A stretch of 64,000 nucleotides of DNA from Ideonella sp. MAG2. Its GTDB lineage: Bacteria; Pseudomonadota; Gammaproteobacteria; Burkholderiales; Burkholderiaceae_C. This document shows positions 49,707-59,447 of the stretch, piece after piece. Positions within the stretch are counted from its first letter, which is position 1; every line of letters starts with the position of its first letter. The stretch spans positions 160,069 through 224,068 of the forward strand of contig PTEU01000001.1 of assembly GCA_004359425.1 (NCBI GenBank). The letters run 5' to 3'. Under the pieces are notes generated by a model. It saw nothing but the letters and a program-made list of their open reading frames with translations. It had not been told where the DNA came from and made no database searches. Made by a program: the position numbers and the translations under genes.

Positions 49707-50555
49707 ATGACCTTTCGTCTTCGCCCTATCGCCGCCACGGTGTTGGCCCTCGCCGCTGTACTGGGTTTGACTGTGGCCGCCAACAGCTACCTCACCGAGC
49801 GAGACATCTCGGCGTTTGAAGCCCGCGTCGCCACCTTGGGTGCGGCCAGCCCGGCACCGGCAGCCATGCCCGCCGCGCTGGCCTCATTGCCACCACCGGT
49901 TCAGCGCTATGTCCGCTACACCTTCCCTGAAGGCCCGGTGCGCTACGGCGTAGTTCGTCTGTCGGCCTCCGGGGAGTTTCGACGGCCGCAGAAGCAAGAC
50001 TTCCAGCCCACCACGGCGGGTCAGGTCATTGCGGCTGGTGTGCCGGCCTTGGTGTTCTCGGCCACTACGCCCATCGCAGGTGCCCTGTGGGCGCGGGCCT
50101 ATGACTTCTTCGCGGATGGCAAGATGGAGATGAAGGCCAAGATCCTCTCCACCGTGACCGTGGTGGACGAAAAAGAAACGCCCACCCTCAATGAGATCTC
50201 CTTGCGCCGCTGGCTGCTGGAAAGCCCGCTCTATCCCGCTGCGCTTTTGCCGGGCGGCCCGGTCACCTGGGAGGCTTTGGACGAGGACCGGGCTCGTGCC
50301 GTGGTCACCTGGGGCACCCTGCGCGCCAGCATGGTGGCCCATTTCGACCCACAGGGCCGCCTCACCCACATGCAAGCTGAGACTGACGGCGACTTGTCCA
50401 CGCCCTATCACGGCTCGGGCGAGCATGTGCAGCGGTCCAACTACCAGCGCGTGGGCGCGCAGATGATCCCCATGGACTTCACCATTTCGCGCCTCTCAGG
50501 CGGCAAGCTCTACCCGTTTTGGAAGGGGCGGATAGATCACATCAGGTTCGAATGA
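49707..50555 (+). CDS. DUF6544 (DUF6920-like) exported protein
   Basis: A 282-residue protein with an N-terminal signal or anchor (RPIAATVLALAAVLGLTVAANS), then ALASLPPPVQRYVRYTFPEG, FSATTPIAGALWARAYDFFADGKMEMKAK (given in part), SLRRWLLESPLYPAALLPG and a final PYHGSGEHVQRSNYQRVG. The family is often encoded beside TetR regulators, as here. Function unknown. ATG 49707 directly begins the signal segment. Confidence 0.82.
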   Translation: MTFRLRPIAATVLALAAVLGLTVAANSYLTERDISAFEARVATLGAASPAPAAMPAALASLPPPVQRYVRYTFPEGPVRYGVVRLSASGEFRRPQKQDFQPTTAGQVIAAGVPALVFSATTPIAGALWARAYDFFADGKMEMKAKILSTVTVVDEKETPTLNEISLRRWLLESPLYPAALLPGGPVTWEALDEDRARAVVTWGTLRASMVAHFDPQGRLTHMQAETDGDLSTPYHGSGEHVQRSNYQRVGAQMIPMDFTISRLSGGKLYPFWKGRIDHIRFE

Positions 50556-50592
50556 GTGGCGACACTTGCCTGCAAAGAGTTTGCTGTGTGGG

Positions 50593-51183
50593 CTACGGCG
50601 TCTTGAGTTGAAGCGCCCTGCTGCGCAAAGCTTCTAACAAGGTTTGCTTGAGTTCGGCCTGGTTGGCCAGTGTGCGGACGCGCCGCACGGGCACCCCGTA
50701 GTAGGCCTGTTGGCGATCATCCGTGCGTTGAGTTTGCGCCAAAGCAATGGCCTCCACCATCTCTTCTGGCGTTGCGTCGTCCACGTCCCACCAAAGCTGG
50801 GCGCATGCGGCAGACAAGCTGAGCACGCAGCGTCGCAGGGCAACTTGGCGCTGTGAGGCGTCCCACTGCAACATGCCCAGTGCCTTCATCTCTGCCAGTG
50901 CCGGGGCTGCGTCATCACCTCTGTCCAACAAGGCCATCGCCAGGCGCGAGGGTGCCTCTGGGCGCAGGCCCTGCGACAAGAGCCAAGCCAAGCCATGGCC
51001 GTTCAAGGGCGTCCATGCGTCATGCACCGCGCGCTCCACCTGAAACTCGCTCCAGTTTGCCAAGCGGGCACCCGATGTGCGCAGTTGAGTCAAGACAGAC
51101 GGTGGCGAATGCCGCCACGCGGCGGTGAGTAGGCTTGACGACGGCTTCGCACCACGATCAAACCGCACGTCCCGCTGTTGGAG
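50593..51183 (-). pseudogene. C-terminal part of an ankyrin-like protein cut off by an in-frame stop
   Basis: The sequence continues in the same frame as the gene upstream, after one TGA at 51184-51186: LQQRDVRFDRGAKPSSSLLTAAWRHS, then QVERAVHDAWTPLNGHGLAWLLSQGLRPEAPSRL, which has the helix-loop-helix rhythm of ankyrin-like repeats. A GTG at 51168 could start it separately and would give 191 residues, but no ribosome-binding site is seen. Reading the TGA as TGG would restore one protein of about 568 residues. Confidence 0.6.
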
Positions 51184-52299
51184 TCAATCCAGCTCTTCAA
51201 CGCTCATCAGGCGGGTGGCAGCCAAGGCCTCGCCCATTCGAAGCCTTTGCTCCTCACCCTCGTTCAAGAGGCTAGGAAAGCGGCTCAGGGTTGCGGCCAG
51301 CATGCTGAAGGACGAATTTTCATAAGTTGAAGGCAGCAGCCGTGCATCGCCTTGATCGCTGGGCAACTGATCCAGCAGGTGCTTGAACGCGCCAAGATCA
51401 TCTTGCAGGCGAGCGCAGCTCAAAGCAGGCAGGATGTCATCGACCCGCAGCCGGGCTCCAACCTCGGCCAAGGCGAGGCTGACAGCGGCCACTTGGCGTT
51501 GATGATCGGTGCGGGTGACACGTGCTTGAGTGCGGCAAGCTGCATTGCTCATCCAGACTGAGGAGTTGAGCGTGACTCCTTCGGCCAGCAACCACCGCAA
51601 GAAATTTGTGTGGCCGTGGAGAGCAGCTAGTCCCGCCATCTGCGCCAGAGCATGTGCTGAGTAAGCTTGGCCCGTGCTGTCGCGCCAGGCTTCCAGCACA
51701 TCCACCCGACCGGTCTCGGCGATAAGCAGCGGCACCCAGGCCTCCAGTGCGCGCTGTGGACTGGTGTCCGCCCAACTGGAGAGCAATTCGAGCGCAGTCG
51801 GCAATGGGAGTGCTGCGACTGCTGTGGCCAAACTCGGGACGCAACTGGCGGAAGTCTGACCGTCAGGCAAAGGTTCCATCGTCCACTGGATGAACAAACC
51901 TAACGCGTCTTCGCCCTGATCTGCAGAGTCGTTCTGAGGGGGCTCCTCAAAAAAATGCTCGACGACGAACTGATCCGACGTCGGGAACCACAGATCGATG
52001 GCCTGCTTCAGCACCACGCCGCGTGCTCGCACGAGAGACTCTAAGCTTTGTTCACCACGTAAAGGCCCGGAGAAGGCGCTCAAATACTGCCTGGGGTAGT
52101 TTCGGAAGTAGCAGGCAGCGTGTCGCATCAAGAAATAACTTCTGTCTCCGTCTCGTAGCCGTGTCGAGCCATGTTCCACCTTGAACTCGACATTCCACTT
52201 TGGCATTTGCGTGGCCGATATTGACCCCGCTAACAGCGCAAGCGCAGCTCCGATCAGCGCTGTCGGCACGCAGGACTTGAAAGCCCGCACCATGCTCAT
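51184..52299 (-). CDS. Exported ankyrin-like repeat protein, ended early
   Basis: A 371-residue protein with a signal peptide (ALIGAALALLAGSISA). The rest is helical and repeat-like: LAQMAGLAALHGHTNFLRWLLAEGVTLNSSVWM and LALAEVGARLRVDDILPALSCARLQDDLGAFKHLLDQL are ankyrin-style units (both given only as landmarks). The frame stops at MSVEELD and carries on unchanged beyond the TGA, so it is probably a truncated larger protein. ATG 52299 overlaps the gshB stop as ATGA, placing it in the gshB transcription unit. Function unknown. Confidence 0.7.
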   Translation of the reverse strand: MSMVRAFKSCVPTALIGAALALLAGSISATQMPKWNVEFKVEHGSTRLRDGDRSYFLMRHAACYFRNYPRQYLSAFSGPLRGEQSLESLVRARGVVLKQAIDLWFPTSDQFVVEHFFEEPPQNDSADQGEDALGLFIQWTMEPLPDGQTSASCVPSLATAVAALPLPTALELLSSWADTSPQRALEAWVPLLIAETGRVDVLEAWRDSTGQAYSAHALAQMAGLAALHGHTNFLRWLLAEGVTLNSSVWMSNAACRTQARVTRTDHQRQVAAVSLALAEVGARLRVDDILPALSCARLQDDLGAFKHLLDQLPSDQGDARLLPSTYENSSFSMLAATLSRFPSLLNEGEEQRLRMGEALAATRLMSVEELD

Positions 52300-53255
52300 G
52301 CCATATCCCGCTCCAACTGATCGATAAACCGCTTCGCCACATCAAACCCCGTCTGGTCGGTGATCTCCTGGAAGCAGGTCGGGCTGGTGACGTTGATCTC
52401 GGTGAGGTGGCTGCCGATGATGTCCAGGCCGATCAGCATCAGGCCGCGGGCGGCGAGTTTGGGGCCGATGGCTTGGGCAATTTCGCGGTCGCGCTCGGTG
52501 ATGGGGCGGGCCACGCCCTTGCCACCGGCTGCCAGGTTGCCGCGCACTTCGCCGCCTTGGGGGATGCGCGCCAAGCAGAAGGGAATGGGCTCGCCGCCGA
52601 TGACCAGCACGCGCTTGTCGCCGTCCACGATCTGCGGCAAGTAGCGCTGCACCATCAGGGTTTGGGCACCATCGCGGTTCAGGGTTTCGATGATGGCACC
52701 GAGGTTCAGGCCGTCGTCGCGCACGCGGAAGATGCCGCTGCCGCCCATGCCGTCCAGCGGCTTCAAGATGATGTCGCGGTGCTCGGCATGGAAGGCCCGC
52801 ACATCGGCCTCTTGGCGCGTCACCAGCGTGGGTGGGGTGAACTGGGGGAACTCCAGGATCGCCAGCTTCTCCGGGTGGTCACGCAGCGCGGCGGCACGGT
52901 TAAAGACTTTGGCGCCTTCGGCTTCGGCGCGGCCCAGCAGGTGGGTGGCGTAGAAATACTCGCTGTCAAAGGGCGGGTCTTTGCGCATCACCACCGCGTC
53001 AAAGCTGGCCAGGGCCGTGCGGCTGGTGGGCGTCTCGGTGAACCAGGGCGCGTGGCCGTGCGGGTTGTGGCTCGCGTCCACGGTGATATGCCGCACCGTG
53101 GCGCTGACCTTGCCACCGCTGACCCAATGCAGGTCACGCGGCTCGCAGGCCGCGATGCTGTGGCCGCGCCGGGTGGCCTCGCGCATCATGGCAAAGGTGC
53201 TGTCCTTGTAGGTCTTGAAGGATTCCAGCGGGTCGGCAACGAAGAGCAGGTTCAT
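52296..53255 (-). CDS. gshB: Glutathione synthetase
   Basis: ATP-dependent ligation of glycine to gamma-glutamylcysteine, the last step of glutathione synthesis. The 319-residue ATP-grasp protein shows MNLLFVADPLESFKTYKDSTFAMM, VVMRKDPPFDSEYFYATHLL, DIILKPLDGMGGSGIFRV (glycine-rich loop), GDKRVLVIGGEPIPFCLARIP and the metal-binding end LIGLDIIGSHLTEINVTSPT. Length is normal. It leads a unit with the ankyrin-like gene. Confidence 0.95.
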   Translation of the reverse strand: MNLLFVADPLESFKTYKDSTFAMMREATRRGHSIAACEPRDLHWVSGGKVSATVRHITVDASHNPHGHAPWFTETPTSRTALASFDAVVMRKDPPFDSEYFYATHLLGRAEAEGAKVFNRAAALRDHPEKLAILEFPQFTPPTLVTRQEADVRAFHAEHRDIILKPLDGMGGSGIFRVRDDGLNLGAIIETLNRDGAQTLMVQRYLPQIVDGDKRVLVIGGEPIPFCLARIPQGGEVRGNLAAGGKGVARPITERDREIAQAIGPKLAARGLMLIGLDIIGSHLTEINVTSPTCFQEITDQTGFDVAKRFIDQLERDMA

Positions 53256-53353
53256 GGTGGGGCTTCAGAGGAGATTCGGCACCAAAACCGGTGCCAGACA
53301 GGGGAGTTTGCCTGCTTTGAAGCTTTCTTGCCCGGCTCGGAGTGGTCTTGGGT

Positions 53354-53659
53354 TTAGGCCAGCGCCTCTCGAACAACATTTGGATGCTTATGAGCAATGC
53401 GGATCAGCGCCAGTGCTGCGCCTGAAGGAGCGCGGCGGCCTTGCTCCCATTCCTGGAGTGTGCGCTTGGAGATGCTCAGGGCGCTGGCGAACTCCGCTTG
53501 AGAAAGCCCGGTGCTTTGTCTGGCTTGCACCACCGCGTTGACTTCAACTTCAGTGGCGCGGGCGAACTGACGGGCCTTCATTTCGCGCACTGATTGCAAG
53601 AGCTTCAGTCCCAACTCTTCACCGCTAGCGGTGGATGTCTTTGTCTTACGTGCGGTCAT
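53354..53659 (-). CDS. higA: HTH antitoxin, HigA-like
   Basis: A 101-residue antitoxin with a helix-turn-helix of the XRE/Cro type: QARQSTGLSQAEFASALSISKRTLQEWEQG, typical of antitoxins that follow RelE/HigB toxins and repress their own operon. The N-terminal part (EELGLKLLQSVREMKARQFARATEV) would contact the toxin. The ATG at 53659 overlaps the toxin gene by 14 bases; toxin-first order is characteristic of higBA. Confidence 0.85.
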   Translation of the reverse strand: MTARKTKTSTASGEELGLKLLQSVREMKARQFARATEVEVNAVVQARQSTGLSQAEFASALSISKRTLQEWEQGRRAPSGAALALIRIAHKHPNVVREALA

Positions 53660-53966
53660 TTTCAATTTCCTTGCGTACTTCTTTGAGGAGGTGACTTGGG
53701 ATGTTGTCTCTTGCTGCCTTCGGATAGACCAACAGCATGCAGAGTTCGCTGGCAGAGAGATGGACGAAATAAATGACTCGAGTGCCGCCTTGCTTGCCCA
53801 TGCCTTGGCGAGCCCAGCGGACCTTTCGACACCCGCCACTGCCTGGAATCACAGTGCCAGCGTTGGGGTCGTTGGCGATCCATGCGAAAAACTCCAGTCT
53901 TTCCTCGGTGCTCCACAGTTTGGCGGCCTCCGCAACGAATGTGGGGGTCTCGTAGATCGTGAGCAT
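53646..53966 (-). CDS. higB: RelE/ParE-family toxin, HigB-like
   Basis: A 106-residue mRNA-interferase-like protein: [82 protein letters not shown] (the last two given as landmarks) match the RelE/HigB fold, with basic residues on the RNA-binding face. The ATG at 53966 is preferred to a TTG six bases upstream. It is the first gene of a higBA pair and reads away from panB. Confidence 0.85.
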   Translation of the reverse strand: MLTIYETPTFVAEAAKLWSTEERLEFFAWIANDPNAGTVIPGSGGCRKVRWARQGMGKQGGTRVIYFVHLSASELCMLLVYPKAARDNIPSHLLKEVRKEIENDRT

Positions 53967-54102
53967 GCGCAAATGTACGTCAGAGACGTATTTCCTTCAA
54001 GTGCCATTGCCCAGAGCATGGAAGGAGGGAGCCCCCTCCACTCGCTTGCGCTCCAAACCGTGCAGAATGCGCCCCCATCACAAGGGCTTGTTGCATTGCA
54101 CC

Positions 54103-55817
<1,715 letters not shown>

Positions 55818-55922
55818 GTGCGCTGACCCGGGTTTTCCACCAGCGCTGAACCGCAGCCAGCGCATCACCGCTACAGATGGGGGGCATTGGTGCCGACATA
55901 GGATGAAACTCCTCATGGCGGC

Positions 55923-57284
55923 ATGTCCTCAGACCTTTCACCTTTGCCTGCGCCCGCAAGCCCGGCCCCTGCCCGCAAGGGGGTGGTCTTGTTGGTGGAT
56001 GATGAGCCCTCGGTTCTGAGCGCTCTGCGCCGCCTGTTGCATCGCGAGGGCTATCAAATCCGCCTGGCCAGCAGTGGGGCCGAGGGCTTGGAGCAGCTCA
56101 AGCAGGGCGATGTAGACCTGGTGATTTCGGACATGCGCATGCCCGAGATGGACGGCGCGCAGTTCCTCAAACGGGCCGTGGGCCTGTACCCGGACATCGC
56201 CCGCATTTTGCTCACAGGCTATGCGGACATTGGAGCCACCATCTCGGCCATCAACGAAGGCCGCATCTCCCGCTACATCACCAAGCCCTGGGTGGACGAG
56301 GACCTGGTGCAGTGCGTGCGCGACGCCCTGGAGCTCAAGGCGCTCAAGCACAGCAATGCGGTGCTGCTGGCTCTGACCCAGCAGCAAAACCAGGCCTTGC
56401 AAGAGGCCAACGAGTCGCTGGAAGCCCGAGTCAAAGCCAGAACGGCCGAGCTGGAGCAGGTCAACGGCATGTTGGACATGGCCTACCAAGAGGTCAGCAA
56501 CACCTTCACCCTGGCCGTGAACGTGCTCTCCGGCATGTTGGAGATGCGGCGCGACGGCATTGCCGGCCATTCCCGTAAAGTGGCGGCACTGGCGGTGCTG
56601 ATGGGGCGTCGCCTGAAGCTGGACGAAAAGTCGCTGCAAGACTTGAACCTGGCAGGGCTGCTGCACGACATCGGAAAAATCGGCTTTCCGGATGCCATGC
56701 TGGGCAAGCCGGTGTCGGCCTACAGCCCCGAGGAAGCCGCCCGCTATCGCCGCCACCCGCTGGATGGCGAGCTGGCCTTGATGCCCCTGGCCGCTCTGCA
56801 CGGCGTGGCCAAGATCATCCGGCAACACCATGAACGCATTGACGGGCGGGGCTTTCCAGACGGCCTGCAAGGCGCAGAGGTGCTGCTGGCTGCCCAGGTG
56901 ATTGCCGCTGCCAGCGACTACGAGGGCATGGTCGCGGGCGAGTTGGCGCAAAAAGCCTATACCCAGCGCGAGGCCTTGCAGGCCATCAAGGGCGGCGGCG
57001 GGAGCCGCTACGAACACCGCGTGGTCGAGGCCCTGCTGGCCGCCGTCGAAGACCAAGCCGCCGAAGCGGCGCTGGACGTGGCGGTGGAGGCCCGTGAGCT
57101 CAAGCCCGGCATGGTCTTGGCTTACGACCTGGTGTCGGACCGAGGCATTATTTTGCTGGCGGCCGGCTATCGGTTTGACGAACGCATCATCAAACAGGTG
57201 TGCGACTTCGCGCAGCGTGAGGGACGGCGCTTGGTGGTGCCCATCCGTCTGGACTCCATCAAGCCCGGCATGCTCAATGAATAA
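55923..57284 (+). CDS. Response regulator with HD-GYP domain, c-di-GMP phosphodiesterase type
   Basis: A 453-residue RpfG-like protein. The N-terminal receiver has VVLLVDDEPSVLSALRRLL, the phospho-acceptor in LVISDMRMPEMDG and K in ITKPWVDE. A coiled-coil linker (about residues 140-185, QEANESLEARVKARTAELE) leads to the HD-GYP domain: AGLLHDIGKIGFPD with the HD pair and HHERIDGRGFPDGL, where the usual GYP reads GFP. It should hydrolyse c-di-GMP or sense it. It heads a four-gene operon with PAS-kinase, EAL-REC and HDOD genes, with gaps of 18 bases or less. Confidence 0.9.
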   Translation: MSSDLSPLPAPASPAPARKGVVLLVDDEPSVLSALRRLLHREGYQIRLASSGAEGLEQLKQGDVDLVISDMRMPEMDGAQFLKRAVGLYPDIARILLTGYADIGATISAINEGRISRYITKPWVDEDLVQCVRDALELKALKHSNAVLLALTQQQNQALQEANESLEARVKARTAELEQVNGMLDMAYQEVSNTFTLAVNVLSGMLEMRRDGIAGHSRKVAALAVLMGRRLKLDEKSLQDLNLAGLLHDIGKIGFPDAMLGKPVSAYSPEEAARYRRHPLDGELALMPLAALHGVAKIIRQHHERIDGRGFPDGLQGAEVLLAAQVIAAASDYEGMVAGELAQKAYTQREALQAIKGGGGSRYEHRVVEALLAAVEDQAAEAALDVAVEARELKPGMVLAYDLVSDRGIILLAAGYRFDERIIKQVCDFAQREGRRLVVPIRLDSIKPGMLNE

Positions 57285-57302
57285 CAGCAGGAAGGGCCCA
57301 CC

Positions 57303-59447
57303 GTGCCGCCATCGACCGCAGACTTGACCCTGATCCAAGCGACCTTGGATGCGCTTGCCGTGCCCGCTTGGGTAGAGAGTCGTGAGGGCATTCTCGGGGC
57401 CAACCCAACCCTGTTGCGCCTCTTGGGGCTCAGCGCCCAGGATGTCAGCGCCAAGTCTTCCTCTAGCTTGCTGGCGGACGACTGCATTGCGCCTTGGCAG
57501 GACATGCTGAACCGCTGCTTGGACGCCGCAGAAGACCTGCCCGCCTGCACCTCACGCCTGAAAACGGCCATGGGCAGCGAGCGGCATGTGGAGCTGAGCC
57601 TGCGGTCTTTGCGCTGCCAAGCCTCGTCGCACTGGGCGCTGGTGACCTGCCAGGACCTGAGCGATTTCTACCATGTCCAAATCGGCCTGCAAAACATCTC
57701 CGGCGTGCTGTCGCAAATCATCAGCAGCGCCCCCATTGCTACCTTTGTGCTGGACGAGTCGCATCGCATTACCCAGTGGAACCAAGCCTGCGAGGTCCTG
57801 ACGGGCAAGCCACGCACCAGCATGTTGGGCACCCAGAATGCATGGCAGCCCTTTTATGACAGTGCGCGCCCGGTGCTGGCCGATTTGCTGATTGATGGGG
57901 CCAGCGAACAAGAAATTTCGGCCCTTTACGATGTGACCGTTCGGCGCTCAGAGAGCGTGAACGGGGCCTTTGAATGCGAGCGCTACTACCCCAATGTCAA
58001 CGGCCGAGGGCGCTGGATTTACTTCACCGCCGCGCCCCTGCTAGACCAAGAAGGCCGGGTGGTCGGTGCGGTGGAAACGCTGCAAGACGTGACCCAGCGC
58101 CACGAGGCAGAAGAGGAGCTGCGACGCCACCGCGACCAGCTTGAAACCCTGGTTCAAGAGCGCTCCAAAGAGCTGGCGCTGACGGCCAGCGAGCTGGAGT
58201 TCTTCCTGGAAACGGTGCCGGTGGGGGTGATGCGCACCCAGAACGGCGTGATGCGGCGTTGCAATGGCGGCGTGGGCACCATCTTTGGTCTAGATCCAGA
58301 GCAGATGTTGGGCCAGCCCACACGGGGGCTCTTCAACTCTGACAGCGACTATGCCGAGCTGGGGGCGCTGGCGGGGCCGCGCCTGTCACGCGGGGAGCCG
58401 GTGTCTCATGAGATGTGGATGTTGCGCGCCAATGGCGAGCGCTGCTGGATACAAATTCACGGCCATGTGTGCGACCCCCAGGACACGGCCGCTGGCACCT
58501 GGTGGGTGCTGCAAGACCGCACCGAAGTACAGCGGGCCCAGGCCGATTTGGCCGCGCGCCTGCAAGAGCTGACCCACAGCAACCAGAAGTTGGCAGAGGC
58601 CCAAAACCAGCTTTTACAGGCCGACAAAATGGCCTCCATCGGCCAGTTGGCCGCCGGCGTGGCCCACGAGATCAACAACCCAGTGGCCTTTGTCAGCTCC
58701 AACCTCAACTCTCTCAAAGAGTACGTGGAAGAGTTGCTGGACTTGAGCGAGGCCGCTGTGGCGGCGCAGCAGCAACCCACGAATGCTGACGCGCAGACTC
58801 AGTTGCAGCAGCTCTGCCAAACCGTTGATCTGGACTACCTGAAAGACGACTTGCCCACCCTGCTGGCCGAAAGCGCCGACGGGCTGCAACGGGTGAAACG
58901 GATTGTTCAAGACCTGAAGGACTTCTCCCGCGTGGACCAGGCCGACTGGCAAGAGGCCGACCTCAACCAAGGCATTGAGTCCACCTTGAATGTGGTGCGC
59001 CACGAGGTGAAGTACAAGGCCGAGGTGGTCAAGCGCCTGGGGGCCTTGCCGCTGGTGCGCTGCTTGGCGGCGCAGTTGAACCAGGTCTTTTTGAACCTGA
59101 TCGTCAATGCCAGCCATGCCATTCAAGACAAAGGCGTCATCACGCTGTCCTCTGGGGTGCAAGACCAGTGGGTGTGGATACAGGTGGAAGACACCGGCTG
59201 CGGCATGTCCACCGAAGTGCAGCGCCGCATGTTCGAGCCTTTCTTCACCACCAAAGAAGTGGGCAAGGGCACGGGCCTGGGCATGTCACTGTCCTTCTCC
59301 ATTGTGCAAAAGCATGGCGGCAGCTTTGAGGTGAAGTCCGAGCTGGGTCAGGGCACCGCCATTCGCCTGTGGTTGCCCGTCAAAGGCCCTGAGGCCGACA
59401 ACCCACCACGGCCTGCGGTGGCTTGGAGCCGGGGAGAAGGCGCTTGA
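57303..59447 (+). CDS. PAS-domain sensor histidine kinase
   Basis: A 714-residue soluble kinase starting at GTG 57303. Three PAS-like units can be traced (about residues 12-120, 145-275, 300-420), with linkers such as RHEAEEELRRHRDQLETLVQERS. The HisKA segment has the phospho-accepting H in QLAAGVAHEINNPVAFVSSNL, followed by the ATPase boxes NLIVNASHAI (N), EDTGCGM (G1) and GKGTGLGMSLSFSIVQKHGG (G2). No membrane segments are found. It could phosphorylate both receiver-containing neighbours. It follows the HD-GYP gene by 18 bases. Confidence 0.9.
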   Translation: MPPSTADLTLIQATLDALAVPAWVESREGILGANPTLLRLLGLSAQDVSAKSSSSLLADDCIAPWQDMLNRCLDAAEDLPACTSRLKTAMGSERHVELSLRSLRCQASSHWALVTCQDLSDFYHVQIGLQNISGVLSQIISSAPIATFVLDESHRITQWNQACEVLTGKPRTSMLGTQNAWQPFYDSARPVLADLLIDGASEQEISALYDVTVRRSESVNGAFECERYYPNVNGRGRWIYFTAAPLLDQEGRVVGAVETLQDVTQRHEAEEELRRHRDQLETLVQERSKELALTASELEFFLETVPVGVMRTQNGVMRRCNGGVGTIFGLDPEQMLGQPTRGLFNSDSDYAELGALAGPRLSRGEPVSHEMWMLRANGERCWIQIHGHVCDPQDTAAGTWWVLQDRTEVQRAQADLAARLQELTHSNQKLAEAQNQLLQADKMASIGQLAAGVAHEINNPVAFVSSNLNSLKEYVEELLDLSEAAVAAQQQPTNADAQTQLQQLCQTVDLDYLKDDLPTLLAESADGLQRVKRIVQDLKDFSRVDQADWQEADLNQGIESTLNVVRHEVKYKAEVVKRLGALPLVRCLAAQLNQVFLNLIVNASHAIQDKGVITLSSGVQDQWVWIQVEDTGCGMSTEVQRRMFEPFFTTKEVGKGTGLGMSLSFSIVQKHGGSFEVKSELGQGTAIRLWLPVKGPEADNPPRPAVAWSRGEGA

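Noticed and set aside
55938-57338. A 466-codon minus-strand open frame
   Set aside because: It mirrors the REC-HD-GYP gene and has only the His/Gln-rich composition of an antisense frame.
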